A DNA stretch of 23,474 nucleotides from DASWIV01 sp036397475 (GTDB lineage Bacteria > JAJVIF01 > JAPKYR01). Each line of letters starts with the position of its first letter. Position 1 is the stretch's first letter. The translations under genes were made by a program, and so were the position numbers. The DNA lies in contig DASWIV010000267.1 in assembly GCA_036397475.1 (NCBI GenBank), positions 1 to 23,474 of the forward strand, given 5' to 3'. The notes below the pieces were generated by a model. The model ran no database searches and had not been told where the DNA came from. It was given only the letters and a program-made list of their open reading frames with translations. Shown piece after piece: positions 15,035-22,246 of this stretch.

Positions 15035-15651
15035 GCCAATGTAAACCAGGACCTGTGAATAAAAAGGACCGCCGCTTCAATCAGGAGAATGAGTCCGGAT
15101 GATGGAATTTCACCGGTTCCTTCCAGCCTTGAGAATTTCATATATGCCGTAATATCTTTCATACGCCTGAAGTCGGGAAGAAACCTCGGCGTTGACATCA
15201 TATATTCCCGGAAAGCCGGTTCGTGGACTGAAAACAGGAAATCCTCCTCGAGAAGTATCTGGTAATAATATATAGGGAAAAGGATAAGAAAGTAACAGGA
15301 AAAAATCCAAAGGTTGGTTCCGATTAGCGCGAATCCGAGCCCGATCAACGCACTGCCCAGATAGATCGGATTACGGGTCACACTGTAAATGCCGTGGGTC
15401 GTTACCTCAATATCTTTTACGATGGTTCCACGAGCGACAATTCTAAGAAAAATCCCAAGGATAATGAGTGGTGCCCCGACAATTACCGGGCTCAGCCTTG
15501 GAGTCGCGAATATCAGAATCAGGAGCAGGTACAGGTAACCTGCGTAGAGCCTGATCCTGGAGAACGACTTTATTTTCGAGCGGTCTGCCGATATTTCATT
15601 TCCGGAACTTTCCATCGCTGTGAGTTTATTTGCAGGTTCTGATATAGTCAA
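15031..15651 (-). CDS. Isoprenylcysteine carboxyl methyltransferase (ICMT/PEMT)-like membrane protein
   Basis: A small polytopic protein (206 residues, about four to five membrane helices) with the family's C-terminal signature: VTTHGIYSVTRNPIYLGS, then LLEEDFLFSVHEPAFREYM. These bind S-adenosylmethionine and a lipid-like substrate in ICMT relatives; bacterial substrates are mostly unknown. The start is a TTG at 15651 with AAGGA about five bases upstream. The next ATG at 15615 has no ribosome site, so I keep the TTG. Its stop overlaps the heptosyltransferase start by 4 bases. A link to membrane lipid or lipopolysaccharide modification is inferred from that coupling. The gene is divergent from the VOC gene, with only 29 bases between starts. 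Confidence 0.85.
   Translation of the reverse strand: MTISEPANKLTAMESSGNEISADRSKIKSFSRIRLYAGYLYLLLILIFATPRLSPVIVGAPLIILGIFLRIVARGTIVKDIEVTTHGIYSVTRNPIYLGSALIGLGFALIGTNLWIFSCYFLILFPIYYYQILLEEDFLFSVHEPAFREYMMSTPRFLPDFRRMKDITAYMKFSRLEGTGEIPSSGLILLIEAAVLFIHRSWFTLA
15640..15648 (+). promoter_or_regulatory. Possible extended -10 box for the VOC gene, inside the divergent gene
   Basis: TGATATAGT is a near-perfect extended -10 element. Transcription would begin near 15655, exactly at the palindrome between the two genes. The -35 match is poor. Confidence 0.35.
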
Positions 15652-15654
15652 TTA

Positions 15655-15674
15655 TCCTTAAAGACTCTTAAGGA
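15655..15674. promoter_or_regulatory. Palindrome joining the two divergent ribosome-binding sites
   Basis: TCCTTAA (15655-15661) and TTAAGGA (15668-15674) are perfect complements around a 6-base spacer. Each arm is the AAGGA ribosome site of one of the two divergent genes, so the pair is symmetric about the gap. Confidence 0.65.
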
Positions 15675-15680
15675 GCAAAA

Positions 15681-16061
15681 ATGAAAATCAATTCTATGGT
15701 AACAGCGTTAATTGTAGAAAATGTCGATCGGACAGTGGAATTTTATGAGAAAGCCCTGGGATTTGAGGTAGTGGGGGAGTACAGGCACGACGATGTCAGG
15801 TTTTTCGCCAATATGGCAAATGGGGATTATCATATTTATATCGCAACAGGCAAAAGTAAAGTTCCTCGAAACATACGGCGTCCGGGACACGAGGACACAG
15901 AAATATATTTCACGGTGGACGATATTGAAAAAGTCCATGCCAGGCTTACAGCAGATGGATTTCAGGTCGGGGATATCGAGAACACATTTTACAAAACCAG
16001 GGAAGTTAAGCTGATCGATCCCGACGGATACTTCCTGGCTATAGGCCAACGTGTGGAGTGA
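15681..16061 (+). CDS. VOC (glyoxalase/bleomycin-resistance fold) family protein
   Basis: A 126-residue protein with two beta-alpha-beta-beta-beta modules typical of the vicinal oxygen chelate superfamily: VTALIVENVDRTVEFYEKALGF at the start, EIYFTVDDIEKVHARL in the middle and VKLIDPDGYFLAIGQ near the end. Such proteins may be metal-dependent isomerases or dioxygenases, or ligand-binding resistance proteins; the substrate cannot be told here. AAGGA lies six bases before the ATG. It is transcribed away from the ICMT-like gene and followed by a 200-base gap. Confidence 0.9.
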   Translation: MKINSMVTALIVENVDRTVEFYEKALGFEVVGEYRHDDVRFFANMANGDYHIYIATGKSKVPRNIRRPGHEDTEIYFTVDDIEKVHARLTADGFQVGDIENTFYKTREVKLIDPDGYFLAIGQRVE

Positions 16062-16152
16062 TTTCCTGAAGCCGATATCGAAAAAGATGAATTTAAACCA
16101 TAGAAATATGCGGGTTCCCCTGTAAAATTTGCGCTTGCGAGGGAAGTTTCGC

Positions 16153-16180
16153 TTGACAAAATCTTTAAGCCTGCTAATAT
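16153..16180 (+). promoter_or_regulatory. Sigma-70 promoter for the guaB3 gene
   Basis: TTGACA (16153-16158), a perfect -35 box, and TAATAT (16175-16180) are separated by 16 bases. Transcription would begin near 16187, leaving a 75-base leader that contains an inverted repeat. Confidence 0.82.
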
Positions 16181-16198
16181 GGATCGATTAAATTCAGG

Positions 16199-16233
16199 AT
16201 GTCCTGCTCGATATGAAAAAAGCGGCAGGACAT
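16199..16233 (+). promoter_or_regulatory. Inverted repeat in the guaB3 5' leader
   Basis: ATGTCCTGC (16199-16207) and GCAGGACAT (16225-16233) are perfectly complementary over 9 bases with a 17-base loop. No T tract follows, so it is not a terminator. It may be an mRNA hairpin or a downstream operator. Confidence 0.55.
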
Positions 16234-16261
16234 TATTTATATCCACAAAAGGGGTTTTAAG

Positions 16262-17425
16262 ATGTCACCAGAGGTCGGCCTGGGCCGAGAAGCTCGATAC
16301 TCATACGGTTTCGATGAGGTTGCGCTTATCCCGGGAACGAGAACTATCGATCCCGCAGATGTAGACACCTCATTTTCAATTGGAGAATTCAAGTTTGAAA
16401 TCCCGATCATCGCCGCGGCTATGGATTCATCGGTGGATGTCAGTACAGCCGGATTGTTTACCAGGCTTGGAGGACTGGCTGTCCTGAACCTGCTTGGTGT
16501 GGCTTGCCGCTTCGACGACCCGTCGGAAGCGCTCGACAAGATCCGGGCGGCGTCGCCCGATAATGCCACCGGAGTAATACAGGAAGTATATTCAGCGCCG
16601 CTGAAAGAGGAATATGTACAGAAGAGAGTTAAAGAATTAAAAGCGTCAGGTGCGATAGCTGCTGCCAGCGTAACGCCTCAGTATGGGCGGACAATAGGCA
16701 AAACAGCGGTTGGGGCGGGACTTGACCTGCTGGTGATCCAGTCTACAGTCACATCCAATGAACATCATTCGTCCAGGGCGGAGCCTCTCAGGATCGACTC
16801 GCTATGTTCCGACCTGGATATACCGGTAATTGTGGGAAACTGTGTCGGATACCAGGTAGCGCTGGATCTTATGAGAGCCGGAGCCAGCGGATTGCTGGTT
16901 GGAATAGGACCGGGCGCAGCCTGTACTTCAAGGGGCGTGCTTGGCATAGGAGCCGGACAGATCACGGCAACCGCGGATGTGGCAAAAGCCCGCGACGATT
17001 ACATGAGGGAAAGCGGGCGGATGGTTGCAGTCATCACAGATGGTGGAATGAGTAAGGGTGGCGAGGTTGTGAAAGCACTCGCCGCAGGAGCGGATGCAGT
17101 GATGATAGGCAGCTCGTTCGCTAGAGCTGTCGAGAGTCCCGGAAAGGGATTCCACTGGGGTATGGCAACTGGAGACGCTAACCTTCCACGGGGGAGCAGG
17201 ATTAATGTCCAGCAGCTCGGTACACTCGAACAGATAATCAAGGGACCTGCGACAGGGCGTAATGACGGAAGCCTGAATTTACTCGGAGCGATCCGTACAG
17301 CCCAGGGAGTACTTGGTTGCAGGACGATCAAGGATCTCCACACTGTTGAGATGGTGATCATGCAGTCGTTCGGAACGGAAGGGAAATCGTTCCAGATCCA
17401 GCAGAGAGTAGGAATGGGTACCTGA
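16262..17425 (+). CDS. guaB3: GuaB3-type IMP dehydrogenase/GMP reductase family protein
   Basis: A 387-residue TIM-barrel enzyme of the IMPDH/GMPR family. Family marks: SYGFDEVALIPGTRT at the N-terminus, IIAAAMDSSVD, LVGIGPGAACTSRGVLGIG with the catalytic Cys (residue 221), VITDGGMSKGGEVVKAL and GADAVMIGSSFARA for the phosphate. It lacks the CBS pair of normal GuaB, and its length, the VIQEVYSAPLK segment and the FHWGMATGDANLPRGSRI segment are like the GuaB3 group of actinobacteria and cyanobacteria. Cyanobacterial GuaB3 has been described as having IMP dehydrogenase activity, which would put this enzyme at the step from IMP to XMP in GMP synthesis; activity here is inferred. AAAAGGGG about ten bases before the ATG is the ribosome site. 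It is single, with its own promoter and terminator. Confidence 0.92.
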   Translation: MSPEVGLGREARYSYGFDEVALIPGTRTIDPADVDTSFSIGEFKFEIPIIAAAMDSSVDVSTAGLFTRLGGLAVLNLLGVACRFDDPSEALDKIRAASPDNATGVIQEVYSAPLKEEYVQKRVKELKASGAIAAASVTPQYGRTIGKTAVGAGLDLLVIQSTVTSNEHHSSRAEPLRIDSLCSDLDIPVIVGNCVGYQVALDLMRAGASGLLVGIGPGAACTSRGVLGIGAGQITATADVAKARDDYMRESGRMVAVITDGGMSKGGEVVKALAAGADAVMIGSSFARAVESPGKGFHWGMATGDANLPRGSRINVQQLGTLEQIIKGPATGRNDGSLNLLGAIRTAQGVLGCRTIKDLHTVEMVIMQSFGTEGKSFQIQQRVGMGT

Positions 17426-17451
17426 GCACCATTGATAAATGAAGGAATTAG

Positions 17452-17478
17452 AACCCCTGTACAGGGGTTTTCTTTTTA
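17452..17478 (+). terminator. Rho-independent terminator after guaB3
   Basis: AACCCCTGT (17452-17460) and ACAGGGGTT (17461-17469) form a perfect palindrome (7-bp stem with 4-base loop when folded), followed by TTCTTTTTAT. Confidence 0.92.
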
Positions 17479-17480
17479 TG

Positions 17481-17489
17481 TGTTAAAAT
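17481..17489 (+). promoter_or_regulatory. Extended -10 promoter for the spermidine-synthase-like gene
   Basis: TGTTAAAAT matches TG, one base, TAAAAT. The -35 position falls in the terminator hairpin and shows no match. Transcription near 17496 gives a short leader of about 25 bases. Confidence 0.45.
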
Positions 17490-17505
17490 CTGTCGGTGAA
17501 TTAAT

Positions 17506-17511
17506 GGAGGG
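17506..17511 (+). promoter_or_regulatory. Ribosome-binding site deciding the start at 17521
   Basis: GGAGGG directly abuts a TTG at 17512, too close to serve it, but lies nine bases before the ATG at 17521. That ATG also begins a textbook signal peptide. Confidence 0.7.
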
Positions 17512-17520
17512 TTGCTTACA

Positions 17521-18441
17521 ATGAAGAAAATATATCTTACTTCTGTTCTGATGTTACTGTTGCTGCCGATGGGAGGGCGGACATATGCGCTCGACCAGGA
17601 AGAGGTCATCTATCAATTCGACAGCGCATACCATCGAATAAGGGTCACGCAGAACGGAAATATCCGGGCGCTGAGATTCGACAACAATTTTTACCAGACA
17701 ACCGTGGATGTCACCAACCCACTCAGGGGGCATTACGATTACGCGGAATTGTTTTTTGATACTGCCCTGTTCAAGCCCGATGCGGAGAATGTCTGTATGC
17801 TTGGATTAGGGGGAGGCTCGATCCAGAGGCTGTTCAACCATTTTCAGCCCGGACTTGATGACCTGACTGTCGAGATCGATTCGGCGGTTGTCGATGTCGC
17901 GGAAGGATATTTTTTCTTCGACCGGAATCAAATGCCGGTGGTTGTTGACGACGCGAGGAGATATTTAAGAAGCAATCAGGATAAGTACGATATGATCTTT
18001 CAGGATTCGTACACGTCGAATGCTTATGGCACCTTCGTGCCATTTCACCTGGCGACATATGAGTATTTCCTGATCGTAAATGACAGGCTTGAGGATGACG
18101 GCGTTTTCGCCATAAATGTGATCGGGACGGTCTACGGCGGCGAGGAGCACAGGATAATCACGTCGATTTACAAAACCATGTCGGAAGTTTTTCCCCAGCT
18201 TTACATGTTCGCCGCCGATGAATCGCAGAATGTGGTAATAATCGCGACAAAGGACAGTCAACGCTTAACAAGACAGGATCTGCTTTCGAGGGCGCAGTCA
18301 ATTGTAAATACCAGGCGATCGGAATTTCCGCAGGGCTTTTATCAAAGCGCATACAAGCTTTACGATACGGCGCCGTCGGGCTTGTCAACGGCATTAGTGC
18401 TAACAGACGATTATGCGCCTGTTGACAACCTTTTAAGATAA
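17521..18441 (+). CDS. Exported spermidine-synthase-like (polyamine aminopropyltransferase fold) protein
   Basis: From the ATG at 17521 the first 24 residues form a Sec signal peptide (MKKIYLTSVLMLLLLPMGG, cleavage likely after TYA). The rest has the Rossmann methyltransferase-like fold of spermidine synthases: MLGLGGGSIQRLF for the nucleotide loop, VEIDSAVVDVAEGYF with the acidic ribose contact, VVVDDARRYLRS, and YDMIFQDSYTSN with the Asp where SpeE has its catalytic DSTD motif, followed by FVPFHLATYEYF. True spermidine synthase is cytosolic and uses decarboxylated SAM, which is not expected outside the membrane, so an exported member is puzzling. The first strands (EVIYQFDSAYHRIRV) are also family-like. 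Substrate unknown. It has its own promoter and may be read through into the next methyltransferase gene, 49 bases on. Confidence 0.8.
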   Translation: MKKIYLTSVLMLLLLPMGGRTYALDQEEVIYQFDSAYHRIRVTQNGNIRALRFDNNFYQTTVDVTNPLRGHYDYAELFFDTALFKPDAENVCMLGLGGGSIQRLFNHFQPGLDDLTVEIDSAVVDVAEGYFFFDRNQMPVVVDDARRYLRSNQDKYDMIFQDSYTSNAYGTFVPFHLATYEYFLIVNDRLEDDGVFAINVIGTVYGGEEHRIITSIYKTMSEVFPQLYMFAADESQNVVIIATKDSQRLTRQDLLSRAQSIVNTRRSEFPQGFYQSAYKLYDTAPSGLSTALVLTDDYAPVDNLLR

Positions 18442-18490
18442 TATACGGATAATTAATTTAAGGCATTCATTACTGTTCTATTCTCCGGAG

Positions 18491-19354
18491 ATGATTCGTA
18501 ATATGGGTCTGCCAGGATCATGGCTAGTACGGCTGAATCGCCAGCATTCCAAATACCGGAAACCGTCCGATGACCCCATAGCGTATTCAAGGTGGGAATT
18601 TGATGAGGGGGAAAAGGTCTGGGAAAGATTTTTCAGCGATAAGGTAACAATCGAGGGTAAAAATATACTGGACCTTGGATGCGGTCCGGGCGGGAAATCG
18701 TGTTATTACGCCAGCCTGAAGCCTGATAAGGTCTGCGGACTGGACGCGTCGGCTGATATGATCACTCAGGCGGAGAACGCCAGATTGTATTTAGTGCCTC
18801 CCGGAGAAAAAGTGGACGTTGAATTTGTTCTGGGTGATGCGTCGAATCTGCCGTTTCCTGATGGATATTTTGATTTGATCACCTGTTCAGACGCATTCGA
18901 GCATTTTCCCGATCCGGAAAAAGCGCTCATAGAATGCGAGCGGGTTCTTGCGCCTGGCGGTCAAATGACCGTTGATTTCGCTCACTGGGGAGCGTATAAC
19001 GGACATCACCTCGCGGATTTTCTCCGGACCTGGTGGAGCCATATATTCTGGAGTGAAAGTGATGTTATTGAATCAGTGAGGATACTCGCGGAAAGTGAAA
19101 AAATGGTAAGCGACGAAACGGACCGGGATGGGATAGAGACATTTACACGCAGGCAGCTTGATCACTTTAAAAATGCGCTGAACCATATCAGGATTACCGA
19201 TTTCGAGAAATACCTGTCAAAACGCGCTAAACTTAAAGTAAAATGGCGCAAGCGAACGTCGGCACATCCTGTTCTCTGGCCATTGATTCATATTCCTGGG
19301 GTCAGGGAGTTGGCAGTTGCGCGAAATATATACATTCTTGAGAAACTGAAATAA
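18491..19354 (+). CDS. Class I SAM-dependent methyltransferase
   Basis: The SAM-binding motif I is ILDLGCGPGGKS (residues 59-70), followed by VCGLDASADMI, FVLGDASNLPFPDGYFDLITC and an acidic FEHFPDPEKAL segment with ERVLAPGGQM, all typical of the Methyltransf_11 group. Length is 287 residues. The substrate cannot be told; the C-terminal third has unusual Trp/His-rich helices (FLRTWWSHIFW) and a basic stretch. The ATG at 18491 is immediately preceded by GGAG, too close to use, so the in-frame ATG at 18503 (spacing 12) is a reasonable alternative start. The LemA gene begins five bases after the stop, so the gene is probably the first of the LemA/TPM operon. Confidence 0.88.
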   Translation: MIRNMGLPGSWLVRLNRQHSKYRKPSDDPIAYSRWEFDEGEKVWERFFSDKVTIEGKNILDLGCGPGGKSCYYASLKPDKVCGLDASADMITQAENARLYLVPPGEKVDVEFVLGDASNLPFPDGYFDLITCSDAFEHFPDPEKALIECERVLAPGGQMTVDFAHWGAYNGHHLADFLRTWWSHIFWSESDVIESVRILAESEKMVSDETDRDGIETFTRRQLDHFKNALNHIRITDFEKYLSKRAKLKVKWRKRTSAHPVLWPLIHIPGVRELAVARNIYILEKLK

Positions 19355-19359
19355 TTTTT

Positions 19360-19923
19360 ATGATCCCACTGCTTGTATTTACGGTAGCACTCTTACTGGT
19401 AATATTCGGGTACGTATTTTACGCGTACAACCGGCTAACCCAGCTCCGGAACACCGCTGAGGCCGAATGGTCGCAGATAGATGTCGAGTTGAAAAAACGA
19501 TCCGACCTTATCCCCGCTATAATCGAGGTTGTGAAGGGATACGCTGTCCATGAAAAGCAGGCCCTGGAACGGGTGAGCAGGCTCCGGACTGAAGCGGCGG
19601 TTGGAGTGCAGGTCAGGGGAGACGAGGAGTCTGACTTGTCGAAGCATGTAGCGGGAGTTCTTGCACTGAGGGAAGCGTATCCCGACCTGAAAGCAAACCA
19701 GGGATTTCTTGAGCTGCAGACGGAGTTGTTTGATATCGAGGAGGACATAGCGAGGCGCAGGAGCAATTACAACAATATCGTGAAAGCGTATAATGATTTC
19801 ATTCTGAAGTTTCCGGGAAATGTGATCTCGGGAATGATAGGATTTTCGTCGATGGAGCTTTTCATTTTCATGGGGTCCAGGGAAGTTCCGTCGCTTGATT
19901 TCTCAAGCCAAGGGGGAAATTAA
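19360..19923 (+). CDS. lemA: LemA family protein
   Basis: An N-terminal membrane helix (about residues 3-24) is followed by the long four-helix LemA domain. Diagnostic segments are YNRLTQLRNTAEAEWSQIDV, LKKRSDLIPAIIEVVKGYAV with HEKQALERV, and later NQGFLELQTELFDIEEDIARRR and YNNIVKAYNDFI. The 187-residue length is normal. The role of LemA is poorly known; it is often encoded beside TPM-domain (YgcG) or membrane peptidase genes and is thought to act at the membrane. No ribosome site is visible and the gap to the methyltransferase stop is five bases, suggesting translational coupling. Confidence 0.95.
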   Translation: MIPLLVFTVALLLVIFGYVFYAYNRLTQLRNTAEAEWSQIDVELKKRSDLIPAIIEVVKGYAVHEKQALERVSRLRTEAAVGVQVRGDEESDLSKHVAGVLALREAYPDLKANQGFLELQTELFDIEEDIARRRSNYNNIVKAYNDFILKFPGNVISGMIGFSSMELFIFMGSREVPSLDFSSQGGN

Positions 19924-19926
19924 AAA

Positions 19927-20463
19927 ATGACCGTTAACGAAAATGACTCCAGGTTCCAGCAGTCGAGAAAAATAACGATTGTCGGGTGTATCGGGATTAT
20001 TGTCATCGCTACCCTGTTATTTGTAATCAGCGGAGTGATAGCAAGGAATTCAGTACAGGAAAAGTATAACGTCGCTATCGCTAAACGCGCCGCGATGAGA
20101 ACCCAGCTTGAAAAGGTCCCGGATATTTTTAACAGGATGACCGGATTCGGCTGTGGCGCCGATGTTGAGGCAATTGTCGAAGATGCCATAGACCAGGTAA
20201 ATGGCTTGCATGATGTCGCTCAGATCGGAGAACTCGAGCACACATGGGATATCTGCACCGACGCATGGAACGAGATCAACAGGGGCTGCAGGGAGTCCAG
20301 GAATGAGCCTGCATTTATCGATCTGCAGACTGAAATGGAAGGCGTCAGAAACCGGTATTCCACTGAAAAAAATAACTATCTTGAAGCGGAAGAGGTATAC
20401 AATAATTCGCTGAATGGTCTAATGGAAAAAATGTTCGGAATTGATTTTGGCCGCCTGGACTGA
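19927..20463 (+). CDS. Divergent LemA-like membrane-anchored protein
   Basis: One membrane helix lies at about residues 17-37, followed by a soluble helical part of about 140 residues. The C-terminal piece EPAFIDLQTEMEGVRNRYST...YNNSLN echoes the LemA segment that reads NQGFLELQTELFDIEEDIAR...YNDFI in the previous gene. The central region (QVNGLHDVAQIGELEHTWDI) is unlike LemA and lacks the KKRSDLIP motif. I read it as a strongly diverged tandem relative, moderate certainty. AAGGGGG lies about nine bases upstream and the gap to lemA is only three bases. Length is 178 residues. Confidence 0.7.
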   Translation: MTVNENDSRFQQSRKITIVGCIGIIVIATLLFVISGVIARNSVQEKYNVAIAKRAAMRTQLEKVPDIFNRMTGFGCGADVEAIVEDAIDQVNGLHDVAQIGELEHTWDICTDAWNEINRGCRESRNEPAFIDLQTEMEGVRNRYSTEKNNYLEAEEVYNNSLNGLMEKMFGIDFGRLD

Positions 20464-20495
20464 TCCCGCAGAATAATCCAGGTCCGCGAGAAAGA

Positions 20496-21260
20496 ATGAA
20501 TGTAATGTGGACTGCAGGAGCGAAATATTCAGTCATCATTCTTACCGCATTGTTGACGGTAACCGGGATCATCGGGAAGTGCGAAGATGAAAAAAGCGGC
20601 ATGTTTCCCGATCCGGAGGGATATGTCAGCGACTATGCGGCTGTGCTGTCCGGTTCCGATTATGTGACCCTTACGGATACCTGCGAATTTCTCGATGACG
20701 ATACAGGGGTCCAGCTGGTAATTGTTATTATCGATACCTTAGGCGATGCGGATATAAACACTTACGCCACCGATCTTTTTAATGAGTGGGGAATCGGTCA
20801 TGAAGATGCTGATAACGGATTATTGTTTTCAATGGCGGTCGACGACCATAAATGGGTGTTTCGGGCAGGCTACGGAATGGAGAAACTTTTTCCGGATGTA
20901 CTTTGCAGGCATATCGTGGAAGAAAGTTCTGTAGGTGAATTCCAGGCTCGCAACTACGGAGAGGGGCTGATCAACCTGGCCCTGCGTGTTAGAGAAATTA
21001 TCAATGAAAATGAATTACAACCTGGAAAATCAACTGGGCAATCAAAGAAAGATAAGCCGTCGCACCGGATCAACAGACCGGGCTCAGAGGAGGAGAAGGA
21101 TGAAGATGTTCCGGAACTCTCCGTCAAGGATCTTGTTACGGTTTCTAAATTCATAATGAGCATCTACATACCTTTGATAGTACTGGGAGTCGTGGTAATC
21201 TTCACGCTTCTAATCAAATTCAACCAGTCAAAGGCAAACACTGATGTCCACCCAGATTAA
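20496..21260 (+). CDS. TPM-domain protein 1 (extracytoplasmic TPM domain, C-terminal membrane anchor)
   Basis: A hydrophobic N-terminus (about residues 10-27) acts as signal or anchor; Cys29 follows it but is not in a lipobox. The TPM domain covers about 38-170 with VSDYAAVLS, QLVIVIIDTLGDADI, LFNEWGIGHEDADNGLLF and FRAGYGMEKLFPDVLC. A charged linker of about 40 residues rich in Lys, Ser, Glu and Asp leads to a C-terminal membrane helix (about 219-241). The expected topology puts the TPM domain outside the cytoplasm. The family includes plant TLP18.3, with phosphatase activity reported, and bacterial YgcG/Psb32 relatives. The ribosome site is weak. The gene is in the run behind the two LemA-type genes. 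Confidence 0.88.
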   Translation: MNVMWTAGAKYSVIILTALLTVTGIIGKCEDEKSGMFPDPEGYVSDYAAVLSGSDYVTLTDTCEFLDDDTGVQLVIVIIDTLGDADINTYATDLFNEWGIGHEDADNGLLFSMAVDDHKWVFRAGYGMEKLFPDVLCRHIVEESSVGEFQARNYGEGLINLALRVREIINENELQPGKSTGQSKKDKPSHRINRPGSEEEKDEDVPELSVKDLVTVSKFIMSIYIPLIVLGVVVIFTLLIKFNQSKANTDVHPD

Positions 21261-21289
21261 AAATCATCAAGCATCCCGATATTAATTAA

Positions 21290-22207
21290 GTGAAAATGAT
21301 CTCTATTATCCGGCAAAAGAAAAAACAGGTTTACTCAGGAATTATAGCGATTGTAATCTTATCGATCGCGATACCCTCGTACGCGGTGTCCATTAACCAG
21401 CTCGGACAGCCGAAAGGTTATATAACTGACCGTGTTGGGGTACTTGATGGGGTCGAGTACAGCAGGCTGAAGGCTCTGTGCGAGGACCTGGAACAGATAA
21501 ATTCTGTTGAGCTCGCGGTTGTAATAATCGATTCGACCGAAAGCCTCAGTATTGATGACTATGGCACCCAGTTGTTCAACTCGTGGGGTATTGGCAAAGG
21601 GAACTCCGATAACGGGATCCTTGTTTTAATCGCGATAAACGACCACCAGTGGGTCGTGCGGACGGGATACGGAATCGAGGGTGTGCTTCCCGATTCGATG
21701 GCAAGGCATATAATGGAAAGGGAAGCCGTTCCATTGTTCAGGCAGGATGATTATGGCGGAGGATTAATCGCAGCCTGTGAGCAGATCAAGGGAGTAGTTG
21801 AAGGAGAGCCGTACTCCACGACCTCTGAGATCAATCTGACAAAACTGATCTTTGTGCCGGTAATTGCATTAATCATCGGTCTATTGATGTGGCTTGCAGT
21901 ACGGATAAAATGCCCGAGATGCGGAAGCAGGGTTAAGCTTGAATCCGACAAAGCCATTCTCGACGCGACCTACTCGCATTCCGGAATCAGGAAAATGGCG
22001 TATGCCTGCACGGTCTGCGCGAATGAATTCAGCAAGCTTAAGACAATTCCGATACTCAAGGATTCCAGCCGCGACGATGACTGGTTCGGTTGGGGAGGAT
22101 GGTCATCCGGAGGAAGCAGTTCTGGCGGCGGATTCAGCGGTGGAGGCGGATTCGGAGGATTTGGCGGCGGCAGTTCTGGCGGCGGTGGAGCGTCTGGAGG
22201 CTGGTAG
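21290..22207 (+). CDS. TPM-domain protein 2 (YgcG type) with zinc ribbon and Gly-rich tail
   Basis: Layout: signal peptide (cleavage near SYA-V, residue 32), TPM domain at about 41-170 (VELAVVIIDST, LFNSWGIGKGNSDNGILVLIA, RTGYGIEGVLPD), a membrane helix at about 184-204, then a cytosolic CxxC pair (Cys208/211 and Cys240/243) that looks like a zinc ribbon, and a Gly/Ser tail ending GGGGASGGW. The Gly tail with a final Trp is a known hallmark of YgcG-type TPM proteins. The start is GTG 21290 or ATG 21296; neither has a ribosome site. This is the most canonical of the three TPM proteins here. Confidence 0.9.
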   Translation: MKMISIIRQKKKQVYSGIIAIVILSIAIPSYAVSINQLGQPKGYITDRVGVLDGVEYSRLKALCEDLEQINSVELAVVIIDSTESLSIDDYGTQLFNSWGIGKGNSDNGILVLIAINDHQWVVRTGYGIEGVLPDSMARHIMEREAVPLFRQDDYGGGLIAACEQIKGVVEGEPYSTTSEINLTKLIFVPVIALIIGLLMWLAVRIKCPRCGSRVKLESDKAILDATYSHSGIRKMAYACTVCANEFSKLKTIPILKDSSRDDDWFGWGGWSSGGSSSGGGFSGGGGFGGFGGGSSGGGGASGGW

Positions 22208-22246
22208 TACAAATATGACATCAGTGGGATATAATGGTGACTTGAG

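Noticed and set aside
22230..22235. TATAAT as promoter for TPM protein 3
   Set aside because: No -35 match, and transcription would begin only about five bases before the ATG; more likely chance in an operon gap.
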